From Methylocystis heyeri (GTDB lineage: Bacteria > Pseudomonadota > Alphaproteobacteria > Rhizobiales > Beijerinckiaceae): 64,000 nt of DNA. Shown piece after piece: positions 1-7,929 of the stretch. Position 1 is the first letter of the stretch. Every line of letters starts with the position of its first letter. The translations under genes were made by a program, and so were the position numbers. A model generated the notes under the pieces. That model searched no databases. It saw only the letters and a list, made by a program, of their open reading frames with translations, and was not told the DNA's origin. The stretch is taken from NCBI RefSeq assembly GCF_004802635.2, contig NZ_CP046052.1, positions 4,277,001 through 4,341,000 on the forward strand, read 5' to 3'.

Positions 1-384
1 CCAGACTATTGTGGACAGATAACCGTGTTCCGCGAGTTCGCGGCGCGCCGCCTTGAACAGATCCCGGCCGAAACCGAGACCCTGATGTTCTGGCATGAGA
101 TATATTTCAAATATCTCACCGGAGTAAGGCATGGACGGCACGCGATTGCGTCCATAGGTCGCATAGCCGACGATCGTCTTGTCGAAATCCAGCACCAAAA
201 GCCCCGTGCCTTTGATGATGGCCGAATGCCACCAGCGGGGCCCGCGCCGCGCGATCATGCGTTCGAGTTCGACCGCAGGGATCACGCCGCGATAGGCGTC
301 GCGCCAAGATGCGTCATGCACCTTGGCGATCGCCTCGGCGTCCCCGGGGCGCGCGTGCCGGATGGAGAAGACTGTCTTGACCAT
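1..384 (-). CDS. GNAT family N-acetyltransferase (3' end cut by window edge)
   Basis: Reading the minus strand from the ATG at 384 gives an open frame of 128 codons that runs off the left edge. It contains a GNAT acetyl-CoA-binding signature: EIFEIYLMPEHQGLGFGRDL, i.e. strand beta4 followed by the Q-x-x-G-x-G/A pyrophosphate loop. GNAT enzymes move an acetyl group from acetyl-CoA to an amine; the substrate cannot be read from the sequence. The N-terminal part (WRDAYRG, then a W-W pair) is also typical of the family. A plus-strand open frame over the same bases has no recognisable domain and is its shadow. The gene is followed in transcription direction by sequence outside the window. Confidence 0.85.
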   Translation of the reverse strand, partial: MVKTVFSIRHARPGDAEAIAKVHDASWRDAYRGVIPAVELERMIARRGPRWWHSAIIKGTGLLVLDFDKTIVGYATYGRNRVPSMPYSGEIFEIYLMPEHQGLGFGRDLFKAARRELAEHGYLSTIVW

Positions 385-492
385 TGTTGGATGTTAGGTC
401 TTGGAGCGAGGTTTCTGCAAGGCCTCATATGGTTTAAGACCGCAAAAATAATTTTGCCGCGCGCTTGACCCGGGAACGCCCCATTCGGCGCC

Positions 493-1365
493 TCAGCTCA
501 GCCAGTGCATCGAAGCGCCGACGAGCAGGACGACGCCGATGAAGGCCCGGTAGGCCACGAAGGGCCAGGCCGAAAAGCGCTCCAGAATGTGCATCAGGCT
601 CCAGATCGCGGCGAAGGCCGAGATCGAAGCGATGACCAGCCCCACCGCAAGCACCGACCAGCCGTGGGCGTCGAGGTGCGCCTTCGCCAGCTTGAACAGT
701 TCATATACGCCGCCGCCGGCGATGGCCGGCAGCCCGAGGAGGAAAGAAAACCGGGCGGCTTCCTCGCGCTTGAGATCGAGAAACAGCGCCGCGGTCAAAG
801 TCGAGCCCGACCGCGAGACGCCGGGGATCAGGGCGCCGGTCTGCGCCAGGCCCACGATCAGCGCGTCCTTGAGAGAGATGTGCTCCAACGAGCGGGTGTG
901 ATTGCAATAGAGCTCGGCCAGGGCGAGGAGCGCGGCCATGACGATGCAGGCGATGCCGATCACCGGGAGGGTGCGCAAGGGCGAACCGCAGGCGTTCAGC
1001 GTGTGCGACAGTGCGAGGCCGCCGAGCACCACGGGCAAGGACGCCAGGGCGATCCAGACCGCGAAACGAAAGGTCCAGTCATTGAAGTCGCGGCGCTTGA
1101 CCGCGTCGATGGTTCCAAAGACCAGTCCGCGCACGTCGCTCCAGAAATAGGTCACGACGGCGGCGAGGGCGGCGAGCTGCATGGCCGCCGAAAAGGCCGA
1201 GCCGGGGTCGTTCCAGCCGAACAGCGCAGGCACGATCCGCATATGCGCCGTCGAGGAAATCGGAAGCAGTTCGGAGATTCCCTGCACGACGCCGAGAACC
1301 GCAACCTTCATGTAGCCGAGGTCGACGAAGCCGGTGTCGAGACCCTGAGTGCAAGCGCTCGCCAT
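493..1365 (-). CDS. uppP: Undecaprenyl-diphosphatase UppP (BacA family)
   Basis: Integral membrane phosphatase that dephosphorylates undecaprenyl pyrophosphate to recycle the lipid carrier for peptidoglycan and other cell-wall polymers; overproduction gives bacitracin resistance in the family. The 290-residue protein has the usual size, alternating hydrophobic segments, and both family signatures: G-V-V-Q-G-I-S-E-L-L-P-I-S-S-T near residue 27-41 and PGVSRSGST near residue 180, whose Glu, Ser and Arg form the active site. The ATG at 1365 is preceded by GGCAGGAAAA at suitable spacing; an internal Met at codon 19 is the alternative start. It is a single gene, divergent from the His-rich protein gene. 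Confidence 0.95.
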   Translation of the reverse strand: MASACTQGLDTGFVDLGYMKVAVLGVVQGISELLPISSTAHMRIVPALFGWNDPGSAFSAAMQLAALAAVVTYFWSDVRGLVFGTIDAVKRRDFNDWTFRFAVWIALASLPVVLGGLALSHTLNACGSPLRTLPVIGIACIVMAALLALAELYCNHTRSLEHISLKDALIVGLAQTGALIPGVSRSGSTLTAALFLDLKREEAARFSFLLGLPAIAGGGVYELFKLAKAHLDAHGWSVLAVGLVIASISAFAAIWSLMHILERFSAWPFVAYRAFIGVVLLVGASMHWLS

Positions 1366-1601
1366 ATTGATTTTCCTGCCGCGGTTGGACGTCCTTCAGG
1401 CGCAACGAATCGCCGAGGATGCTTAACAAAGCCTTGTCTCAGACCCCGGCCCCTACCGCAATCGACCTTGCCGGGAGCGCGTTTTTTTCTGGCCGGCCTG
1501 ATATTCATCGCCTTGGAGACGCCGCAGTGCTTCTTTCTATTTGCCGGGAAGACGCGCCCGAATCGCGGATTCGGCGAGAAACTACGACCCTGGGAAACGA
1601 A

Positions 1602-1985
1602 ATGGATAAAAAGATCATCGGCTTGATGGGAGCGGTCGCCGCTCTCGCGCCCGCTGCAGCGGCGCAGGCCGCCACGGTTCGAGACGTGGCGCAGCTCATG
1701 CGTGCAAATTCTTACGCCGAGTTGTTGGCGCCCATCCCCAACGCGGCAGCCGTGCTCAAAGCGGCCGACGAGCTGGCCGCGGGCAACCGGGCGTCAGAGG
1801 GCCCGCGCCCCGAGGTCGCGCAATGGTGGGGCGCCGAGCCGCAATACCACCACCATCATCATCACCACCACCATCACTATCGCTATCGGGACAGGGACGA
1901 GTATTCAGATCCCTATTACCATCATCACCATCATCACCATCATCACCACCACCACAATTATTATTATAACCCTTACCCCTACTGA
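1602..1985 (+). CDS. Exported histidine-rich protein, putative metal-binding
   Basis: Predicted 127-residue protein. Residues 1-26 form a signal peptide (MDKK, hydrophobic stretch, Ala-rich AxA cleavage site). The middle part is an ordinary helical-looking segment (DVAQLMRANSYAELLAPIPN). The C-terminal third is extreme: a run of 10 His, a YRYRDRDEYSDPYY spacer, a run of 12 His, and a Tyr/Asn/Pro tail. The His codons mix CAC and CAT, so this is not a simple triplet expansion. Such His tracts bind Ni, Zn, Cu or Co in other proteins; a periplasmic metal store or chaperone role is inference. The frame is open upstream to 1419, but only the ATG at 1602 places the signal peptide at the N-terminus. 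Confidence 0.75.
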   Translation: MDKKIIGLMGAVAALAPAAAAQAATVRDVAQLMRANSYAELLAPIPNAAAVLKAADELAAGNRASEGPRPEVAQWWGAEPQYHHHHHHHHHHYRYRDRDEYSDPYYHHHHHHHHHHHHNYYYNPYPY

Positions 1986-2785
1986 GAGCCCTCGCTCCCG
2001 GAAATGTCGTCAGGAGCATCGGAAGGCCTCGCTTCCGATGCGCTCGGCGCCTCGTGCATCGGACAGCGCGACGGCAGCTTGCGCGCCGCGCCGTAGAGAC
2101 GGCGATAGGTGGCGTCGAACACCGTATTCGAAGCGGACAGCCATGTGCTGTCCGCGCCGAGCGTGGCGCGGCTTTCGTAAATGCGGCGCGATTGCAGCTC
2201 TCTTTCGGCGGCTTCCTCTTCGCTCATCGGAACCAGCTCGAATTCCGATTCCTCGGGAATCGCCACGATCTGGGCCATTGGTTCTCCCGGCCGGAAAATA
2301 TGGAAGCGCCCCTCCGGCGGCGCCTTGAAGACCATGAAGAACATCATCGGCCACCAGTTGCGCAGCAGGGCCGGAACGGCGAGCGGCGTCGTATCGGTGG
2401 GGTCGGTGAAGAAACGTGGATGGGGTTCGATCTTGAGGGCGAGGCCGGGCTCGACCTTCAGATCGAGCAGCAACTGGTAGGTGTAATAGGCGTCGCCGCC
2501 GAACGGCCTGAAGGGCGGCCACTGGCGATCGCCATCCGGCGGCGGCCCGAAATCGCCTTCGAAATGCAGGCGCCCTTCCTTGACGCCGACGCGCAGTTCA
2601 TTGTCGTAAGGATAGAATATCTCGATCCCATATTGCGCGGCCTCGCTGAAGGGCGTGCAATGCCAGGGATGTTCGCGCGAGCCGTCGGCGCGCGGCTCGG
2701 CTTCGCCGGACCAGCCCGGAATCTGCATTTTGGTGCGGCGCGGCCGCAGCCGCGGATCGGTCATGCGGTATTTGACGCGGTGCAT
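1979..2785 (-). CDS. Conserved-looking hypothetical protein (268 aa)
   Basis: Not recognised as a named family. Starting at the ATG at 2785 it encodes 268 residues, soluble, with no signal peptide or membrane span. Visible features are a WHCTPFSEAAQYGIE motif, a stretch rich in aromatic and Pro residues (QWPPFRPFGGDAYYTY), an LLRNWWPMMFFMV hydrophobic strand pair, and an acidic segment (PEESEFELVPMSEEEAAERE). The pattern of a folded beta-rich core followed by a charged helix suggests a genuine protein. The frame stays open to 2896, but that extension would translate an intergenic palindrome and is not accepted. Its 3' end overlaps the convergent His-rich gene by a few bases. Confidence 0.7.
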   Translation of the reverse strand: MHRVKYRMTDPRLRPRRTKMQIPGWSGEAEPRADGSREHPWHCTPFSEAAQYGIEIFYPYDNELRVGVKEGRLHFEGDFGPPPDGDRQWPPFRPFGGDAYYTYQLLLDLKVEPGLALKIEPHPRFFTDPTDTTPLAVPALLRNWWPMMFFMVFKAPPEGRFHIFRPGEPMAQIVAIPEESEFELVPMSEEEAAERELQSRRIYESRATLGADSTWLSASNTVFDATYRRLYGAARKLPSRCPMHEAPSASEARPSDAPDDISGSEGSQ

Positions 2786-2852
2786 CGGCGTCTCTCCCCG
2801 AACCCTGCGCCTTGAAAAGGGTCGGCGGCGGCGCTCGGGTCCTTGTTTGATC

Positions 2853-2896
2853 GTGTTTTCTTCAAGCGAAGCGGCATCCGCTTCGCTTGAAAACAC
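2853..2896. repeat. Intergenic palindrome (REP-like)
   Basis: Inverted repeat with arms TTCAAGCGAAGCGG and CCGCTTCGCTTGAA around a 3-base loop, flanked by GTGTTTTC and AAACAC. The same GTGTTTTC...GAAAACAC frame recurs inside the 5' end of miaA (18.5 kb). It lies between the hypothetical gene and meaA and may fold in RNA. Confidence 0.7.
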
Positions 2897-2922
2897 TTTC
2901 GCTGGCGCCGCCGGCCGCGATC

Positions 2923-4899
2923 TTACTGGACGCTTCGCTCGATTATATGGGCGAGATCCGTCATGATGGCGTTGAGGTCGAAATTTTTGGGCGTGTAGAC
3001 CGCTGCGACGCCGCTGTCGCGCAGCAGCTTTTCATCCGCGGGCGGAATGATGCCGCCGACCACGAGCGGAACCCCGTCGAGCCCTTCCTCTTTCATCAGC
3101 CGCATCACCTCATGGGCGAGCGTCACATGAGAGCCGGAAAGGATCGAGAGGCCGACGCAATGCGCGCCCTCTTTCTTGGCGGTGTCCACCAGCTCCTTGG
3201 GCGTCGAGCGGATGCCGGCGTAGATGACGTCGAAGCCGGCGTCGCGCGCGCGGACCGCGATCTGCTCGGCCCCGTTGGAGTGGCCGTCGAGGCCGGGCTT
3301 GCCGACCAGGAACTTGGCGCGCTTGCCGATCTTCTGCGAGACGCGCTCCACTTCGCCGCGCACCGTATCGAGCTGGCCGCCGACCTGACGGGCGGTCGAG
3401 GAAACGCCGGTGGGCGCGCGGTATTCGCCGAACACGCCGCGCAGCACGCCGCCCCATTCGCCGGTCGTGACGCCGGCCCTGGCCGCCGCGATGGAGGGCT
3501 CCACCATGTTGCGGCCTTCCTTGGCCGCGCGGGAGAGTTCTTCCAGCGCCGCCTGCGCCGCCTTGGCGTCGCGCTGGGCGCGCCAGGCCTGCAGCCGGGC
3601 GATCTGCTCGGCTTCCACATGCTCCGGCACCACCATGATGGCGTCGCCGCTGGAGGCGAGCGGCGACGGTTCGGTGGAGGTGAATTTATTGACGCCGACG
3701 ACGATCTGCTCGCCGGCCTCGATCGATTCGAGACGCGCGGTGTTGGACTCGACCAGCTTCGATTTCATGTAGCCGATCTCGACCGCCGCCGCGGCGCCGC
3801 CGAGCTCGTCGATCTTCTTCAATTCGGCCAGAGCCTCTTCCTTCAGCTCGGCGACCTTGCGGGCGATCTCGGGATTGCCGTCGAAGATGTCGCCATATTC
3901 CAGAAGGTCGGTCTCATAGGCCATGATCTGCTGCATGCGCAGCGACCATTGCTGGTCGAAGGGGCGGGGCAGGCCGAGCGCCTCGTTCCAGGCCGGCAGC
4001 TGCACCGCGCGGGCGCGGGCGTTCTTTGAGAGCACCACCGCCAGCATCTCGATCAGGATGCGATAGACGTTGTTTTCCGGCTGCTGTTCGGTGAGGCCGA
4101 GCGAATTGACCTGCACGCCATAGCGGAAGCGGCGCAGCTTTTCGTCCTTCACGCCATAGCGTTGCTCAGTGATCTCGTTCCAGAGCTCGACAAAGGCGCG
4201 CATCTTCGAGAGTTCGGTGACGAAGCGCATGCCGGCGTTGACGAAGAAGGAGATGCGCCCGACCACCTGGCCGAAGTCCTCATCCGAGAGGCCCGAGGCC
4301 TTCACGCCGTCGAGGATCGCCACGGCGGTCGCCAGAGCATAGGCGAGCTCCTGCGCCGGCGTCGCGCCCGCCTCCTGCAGATGGTAGGAGCAGACGTTCA
4401 TCGGGTTGAACTTGGGGCATTCCTTCGTGGCGAAGAGAATGAGGTCCTGCGTCAGGCGCAGCGACTGCTTCGGCGGGAAAACATAAGACCCGCGCGAGAG
4501 ATATTCCTTGATGATGTCGTTCTGGGTCGTGCCCTGGAGCTTGGCGCGCGGCGCGCCCTGCTCCTCGGCGGCGGCGATATAGAGCGCCATCAGCCACACC
4601 GCGGTGGCGTTGATGGTCATCGAGGTGTTCATCTCGGCCAGCGGAATGCCGTCGAACAAAGTGCGCATGTCGCCGAGATGCGAGACCGGAACGCCGACCT
4701 TGCCGACTTCGCCGCGGGAAAGCAGGTGGTCGCTGTCGTAGCCGGTCTGGGTCGGCAGGTCGAAGGCGATCGAAAGCCCGGTCTGCCCCTTGGCGAGATT
4801 GGAGCGGTAAAGCCGGTTGGACGCCTCGGCGGTGGAATGGCCGGCGTAGGTGCGGAACATCCAGGGTTTATCGCGGCGGGGCGTAGCAGCGTCGGTCAT
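2923..4899 (-). CDS. meaA: Ethylmalonyl-CoA mutase (MeaA/Ecm), coenzyme B12-dependent
   Basis: Converts (2R)-ethylmalonyl-CoA to (2S)-methylsuccinyl-CoA with adenosylcobalamin, a committed step of the ethylmalonyl-CoA pathway for acetyl-CoA assimilation and glyoxylate regeneration in serine-cycle methylotrophs. The 658-residue single chain has an N-terminal mutase TIM barrel starting MFRTYAGHSTAEASNRLYR, with substrate-site segments (FDLPTQTGYDSDH, MNTSMTINATA), and a C-terminal cobalamin domain with the D-G-H-S-N-G lower-ligand motif followed by a second loop (LSILSGSHVTLAHEVM). These sequences match the MeaA type rather than heterodimeric methylmalonyl-CoA mutase (inference from family memory). 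A GGGAGGAT ribosome site precedes the ATG. No operon partner is adjacent. Confidence 0.92.
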   Translation of the reverse strand: MTDAATPRRDKPWMFRTYAGHSTAEASNRLYRSNLAKGQTGLSIAFDLPTQTGYDSDHLLSRGEVGKVGVPVSHLGDMRTLFDGIPLAEMNTSMTINATAVWLMALYIAAAEEQGAPRAKLQGTTQNDIIKEYLSRGSYVFPPKQSLRLTQDLILFATKECPKFNPMNVCSYHLQEAGATPAQELAYALATAVAILDGVKASGLSDEDFGQVVGRISFFVNAGMRFVTELSKMRAFVELWNEITEQRYGVKDEKLRRFRYGVQVNSLGLTEQQPENNVYRILIEMLAVVLSKNARARAVQLPAWNEALGLPRPFDQQWSLRMQQIMAYETDLLEYGDIFDGNPEIARKVAELKEEALAELKKIDELGGAAAAVEIGYMKSKLVESNTARLESIEAGEQIVVGVNKFTSTEPSPLASSGDAIMVVPEHVEAEQIARLQAWRAQRDAKAAQAALEELSRAAKEGRNMVEPSIAAARAGVTTGEWGGVLRGVFGEYRAPTGVSSTARQVGGQLDTVRGEVERVSQKIGKRAKFLVGKPGLDGHSNGAEQIAVRARDAGFDVIYAGIRSTPKELVDTAKKEGAHCVGLSILSGSHVTLAHEVMRLMKEEGLDGVPLVVGGIIPPADEKLLRDSGVAAVYTPKNFDLNAIMTDLAHIIERSVQ

Positions 4900-5111
4900 A
4901 TGGTTCGATCCTCCCGATTTTGCGATAGCACAGGAAAGCCGCGGCGCAAAAGCTGTGGCCGAGCCTCTCGCGCCGCGAATCGGGTGTAGAAAAACCCTGC
5001 GAGGGCGCTGTGTCTCTCCTTCGCGGCTATCGAATATTCGTCAGCCCCGTCAGGGCCAGGCTTCGGGGGAATCGGATGATGGGAAGAAGCCTGTGAACGC
5101 GGGGCTCCCCA

Positions 5112-5428
5112 CCCCTCCCCGCAAGGGGCTAAGGGAGTCACACATCTCCAGGAGACCGTCATGGCCGGGCTTGTCCCGGCCATCCACGCCGGGACGTTGA
5201 GGTTTTGTCCGAGGATACGCGCGATTTCGCCGGGTAGAGCGAACGTCTTGGCCCCACTTTGGTCGCTGGCTCGGACATGGAAGCATCCCGCGCAAAACAT
5301 CAGAAAGCCGGCAGATCGCGAGGCAAATTCCGAAGATGTCGCCGTCGTTTGGCGCGGATGGCCGGGACAAGCCCGGCCAAGACGGCCTCCTGGAAATCTG
5401 TGACTCCCTCAGCCCGTCAAGGGGAGGG
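5112..5428. repeat. Long inverted-repeat element (about 57-bp arms, MITE-like)
   Basis: The left arm (about 5129-5186) and right arm (about 5356-5412) are near-perfect inverted copies, including TCATGGCCGGGCTTGTCCCG and its complement, with further matching ends (CCCTCCCC...) out to 5112 and 5428. The centre of roughly 170 bases has no gene. Short open frames here translate to MAGLVPAIH- and SRPSWPGLSRP-type peptides, a well-known artefact of this widespread alphaproteobacterial repeat. The region 4900-5531 contains nothing else I recognise. Confidence 0.75.
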
Positions 5429-5531
5429 ATAGCGCCCTTCGCCCAATTGCGCCGCTGACCCCAACATCCGCTTGCAAAGACGTCTTGGCGCTGGCATATG
5501 TGCCCCATCGCGACCTCGCCGTTCGCGATTT

Positions 5532-5621
5532 GGAGACGTGGCCGAGAGGCTGAAGGCGACGGTTTGCTAAATCGTTATAGGGGAAACCCTATCGTGGGTT
5601 CGAATCCCACCGTCTCCGCCA
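5532..5621 (+). tRNA. tRNA-Ser (anticodon GCU)
   Basis: 90-nt cloverleaf. The acceptor stem GGAGACG pairs with CGTCTCC, the anticodon loop reads T-T-G-C-T-A-A (GCT, serine AGC/AGU), there is a long variable arm typical of class II tRNA-Ser, the T loop is GGTTCGAATCC, and the encoded CCA is at 5619-5621. Accessory DNA begins just downstream. Confidence 0.97.
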
Positions 5622-5944
5622 TCCCCTAGTTTTTCCGTTGTCTCCGTGGGCAGGTGCTCGGTAATCCCAAGCGGGTGGATGTGCTCTAGGCGGCCGTCGA
5701 CGCCAATGATGCGGTCGCCGCCAAGGTCTCGCCATTGTGCGGGATTGACATGAGGTGCTGGGCCTGTCCTTGCGCGCCAGCGGCCAAACAGTGATATGGG
5801 CATTAAGGTGCCCCGCGGCGGCATCTGGGCCGCGCAATCGGTTTAAAACATGCTTTTTCAGGGAGGCATAAACATTCCCCTGGAGTGCTTCCCCGGATTG
5901 ACCGACGATCTCAACCGGGGGAATAAAAAGCTCCTGCTATGGCG
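5622..5944. other. Intergenic stretch with no supported gene
   Basis: A minus-strand frame (5567-5824) ends inside the tRNA and would translate tRNA sequence at its C-terminus, so it is not accepted as a gene. It could be the stump of a gene truncated by integration next to the tRNA. No terminator, repeat or promoter was identified here. Confidence 0.5.
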
Positions 5945-6398
5945 TTAGGCTTCAAGAGTAGAAAGTTCCTTCCACAGATGGTTAGCTGTTGGGAAAAGTT
6001 TGCCTCCGCCGTGTTTTTTAAGCAATCTTGCAACTATATCGGCGTCTGCCGTATTGATTTGCGTGCAGGTTGGCAACGAAATTCTCAGATCGCGCTTGAG
6101 CGCGGCAAGCGTTCGTTTGCACAAAACCACCCCCTTTTCTGGAATTAGAAAAGCCGTTTCCATTCCGTTTATGTAAAGCTTGCTATTCGGCATATAGAAG
6201 TCAATGAAAGTGGAGGGCCATTGGCGTACATCAGCCTCGGGCCACCCGTTATAAATATTCTCCCGAGGCCATTGCTCTATCTCAGTTCTCTGCTGCTCAT
6301 GCTTGACTGCAACAGTTTTGCGGACTTCCTCGGCGTCTTGCTCGGGGACCAACTTACTAGAGAATGTGAACCCGACTCCATCGAACGCTTCGGGATTA

Positions 6399-7236
6399 GG
6401 GCCCAGACTCATAACCAATAGCTGACAGTGGCAGCGAGGCAAACGGCGGCGAGGAAATTGACGGCGTTTCTGTCGTAGCGCGTCGCCACGCGTCTAAAAT
6501 CCTTTAAACGGCAGAACATGCGCTCGATGGCGTTGCGGTTTCGATAGAGGAGCGGCGAAAAGCAGTTCTTCCATTTGCGGTTGGCCTTGGGCGGAATATT
6601 CGGCAGTGCGCCGCCGTCCTCGATCCTACGGCGGATGGCGTTGCTGTCGTATCCCTTGTCGCCGTGGAGGACTTCGCAAGGCGGAAGATGGGCAAGAAGT
6701 TCCGCGCCCGCTGTGCAATCGGCGACGTTTCCGGCTGTGAGCATGAAAGCTATGGGTCGACATTGCGCGTCGGTCAGCGCGTGGATTTTCGTTGTGCGTC
6801 CACCGCGCGAGCGGCCGATGGCCTGATTTTTCTCCCCCCTTTGCCGCCGCTGGCCGAGCGATGCGCTTTCACCGCCGAGGAGTCGATGAGAACTTCCGTC
6901 GGCGGCCCGCCGGCTTGAGCGAGTGCATGGAACAAGTCGACCCAGACGCCCTTGGCGGCCCAACGGACATAGCGATTATAAAGTGTCTTTTTGGGCCCGT
7001 ATTCCGGCGGTGCGTCGACCCAGCGCCCGCCGGATTTGAGCACTTGGACGATGCCGCTGATGACCCTGCGGTCGTCGACCCGCGCCTTGCCGCGCGTGTC
7101 AGTGGGAAGATGTGGCGCAATCTTCGAAAACTGCGCATCTGTCAGCCAGAATTGATCGCGAATCATCGGCGCTTCCTTTCGGAAGCCCTGAATCACAACC
7201 CGCTCTTTACGCCAAGCACTTTATGGGTCTGGACCC
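6399..7236 (-). mobile_element. IS5-family element (IS427-like), 838 bp
   Basis: Terminal inverted repeats are GGGCCCAGACTCATAA at 6399 and its counterpart GGGTCCAGACCCATAA at the right end. A TA dinucleotide flanks both ends (6397-6398 and 7237-7238), consistent with a TA target duplication. The element carries one transposase in two overlapping frames and interrupts a PLD-like gene. Confidence 0.9.
6409..7166 (-). CDS. IS5-family transposase (two frames, predicted -1 frameshift)
   Basis: The first frame starts at the ATG at 7166 (MIRDQFWLTDAQFSKIAPHLP) and contains the DUF4096-type N-domain and the first catalytic Asp (VLIDSSAVKAH). The second frame continues AIGRSRGGRTTKIHAL..., with the second Asp (HGDKGYDSN) and the Glu region (YRNRNAIERMFCRLKDFRR). 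The switch falls in GGCAAAGGGGGGAGAAAAA near 6830, a classical slippery run, so the enzyme is probably intact and made by programmed frameshifting as in related IS elements. A start at 7196 is possible but lies in the terminal region. Confidence 0.85.
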
Positions 7237-7929
7237 TAGAACGAACAAGGTCGAGCAAAGAGCCGGAGCGAACGGCAACTGCAGGAATTGCGGCTCCTCT
7301 TGGAGGCTCCCACCGCTGATAAGCATCTGCTAACGCGCCCTTATCAACCCGAGGTGCTGATTCATAAAGCTGACAGAACCACTTTTTTGTGCTGCGCCAG
7401 TTAGCATCGTCGGGGGAGTAAAACGTGCCTGCCTCAATCAGACGGGCTTGATGCCGATCATTACCGATGCCGTTTGCAGTCGCATTGGCTGAGGACACTA
7501 TAGCTCCAGCGCTCGAAATATATACCTTGGCGTGAAGCCCGTTGATATAGCGTAGTTTTTCATTGCCGGGCGCTCCCAATCGTTTTAGTTCGGGAGGAAA
7601 TGTCCCGCCCATGGACAGATCACAAATAATCTCGGCCTGCACTTTATCTCTCAGAAGTTCAGCCGAGCCGTCTCCTAAAAAGGCCACGGCACATTGTATT
7701 TCGGTGCCTGACAGGACAAGTCTAATTCGTGCACTGAGGTCCTTCTCTGTAATGAACTCGGCCAACGTCAGTCCTCCCGTTTGTGTAATGAGCTTCTTCA
7801 GGGCGCAGGCAGACAGAGGACCACTTTTAGTAGGTTAAAGTTGCCGTCTCCTGCAGAAAACCCTTTTTAATCGGCGCCCATGATGTGCCGCCGATGATAA
7901 TCAAGATACCGCCGCAACGAAGCCCCCAT

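Larger units (their letters stand above)
5945..7765 (-). pseudogene. Phospholipase-D-like (HKD-type) protein gene interrupted by an IS5 element
   Basis: The N-terminal half (7765-7237) reads MAEFITEKDLSARIRL..., with an HxK-type motif LHAKVYIS followed by SSANATANG as in PLD-like nuclease/phosphodiesterase domains. The C-terminal half (6398-5945) begins NPEAFDGVGF. The IS at 6399-7236 separates them. Removing the IS and one TA copy joins the halves in the same frame (...LDLVRS-NPEAFD...), giving a 326-residue protein. In the present state each half is fused to IS bases: VQTHKVLGVKSGL is IS-derived at the end of the first half, and PRCHCQLLVMSLG at the start of the second. Composition is lower in GC than the core genes. 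PLD-like proteins of this size occur in defence and mobile loci; the exact role is unknown. Confidence 0.85.

Noticed and set aside
1419-1601. Upstream in-frame extension of the His-rich protein.
   Set aside because: It would bury the signal peptide inside the chain; the ATG at 1602 is consistent with export.
2887-4029. Long plus-strand open frame opposite meaA (and similar long frames opposite hflK, rpoH, maeB, ugd, lysS, helicase, trpB).
   Set aside because: These arise from GC-rich third-position bias of the real gene on the other strand; none shows a domain, and the protein on the opposite strand is clearly identified.
5050-5508. Frames giving MAGLVPAIH and PSWPGLSRPS peptides.
   Set aside because: They are translations of a widespread inverted repeat, not genes.
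5567-5824. Minus-strand frame ending inside tRNA-Ser (GGIRTHD-type peptide).
   Set aside because: The C-terminal part is translated tRNA sequence, a known artefact; no domain in the remainder.
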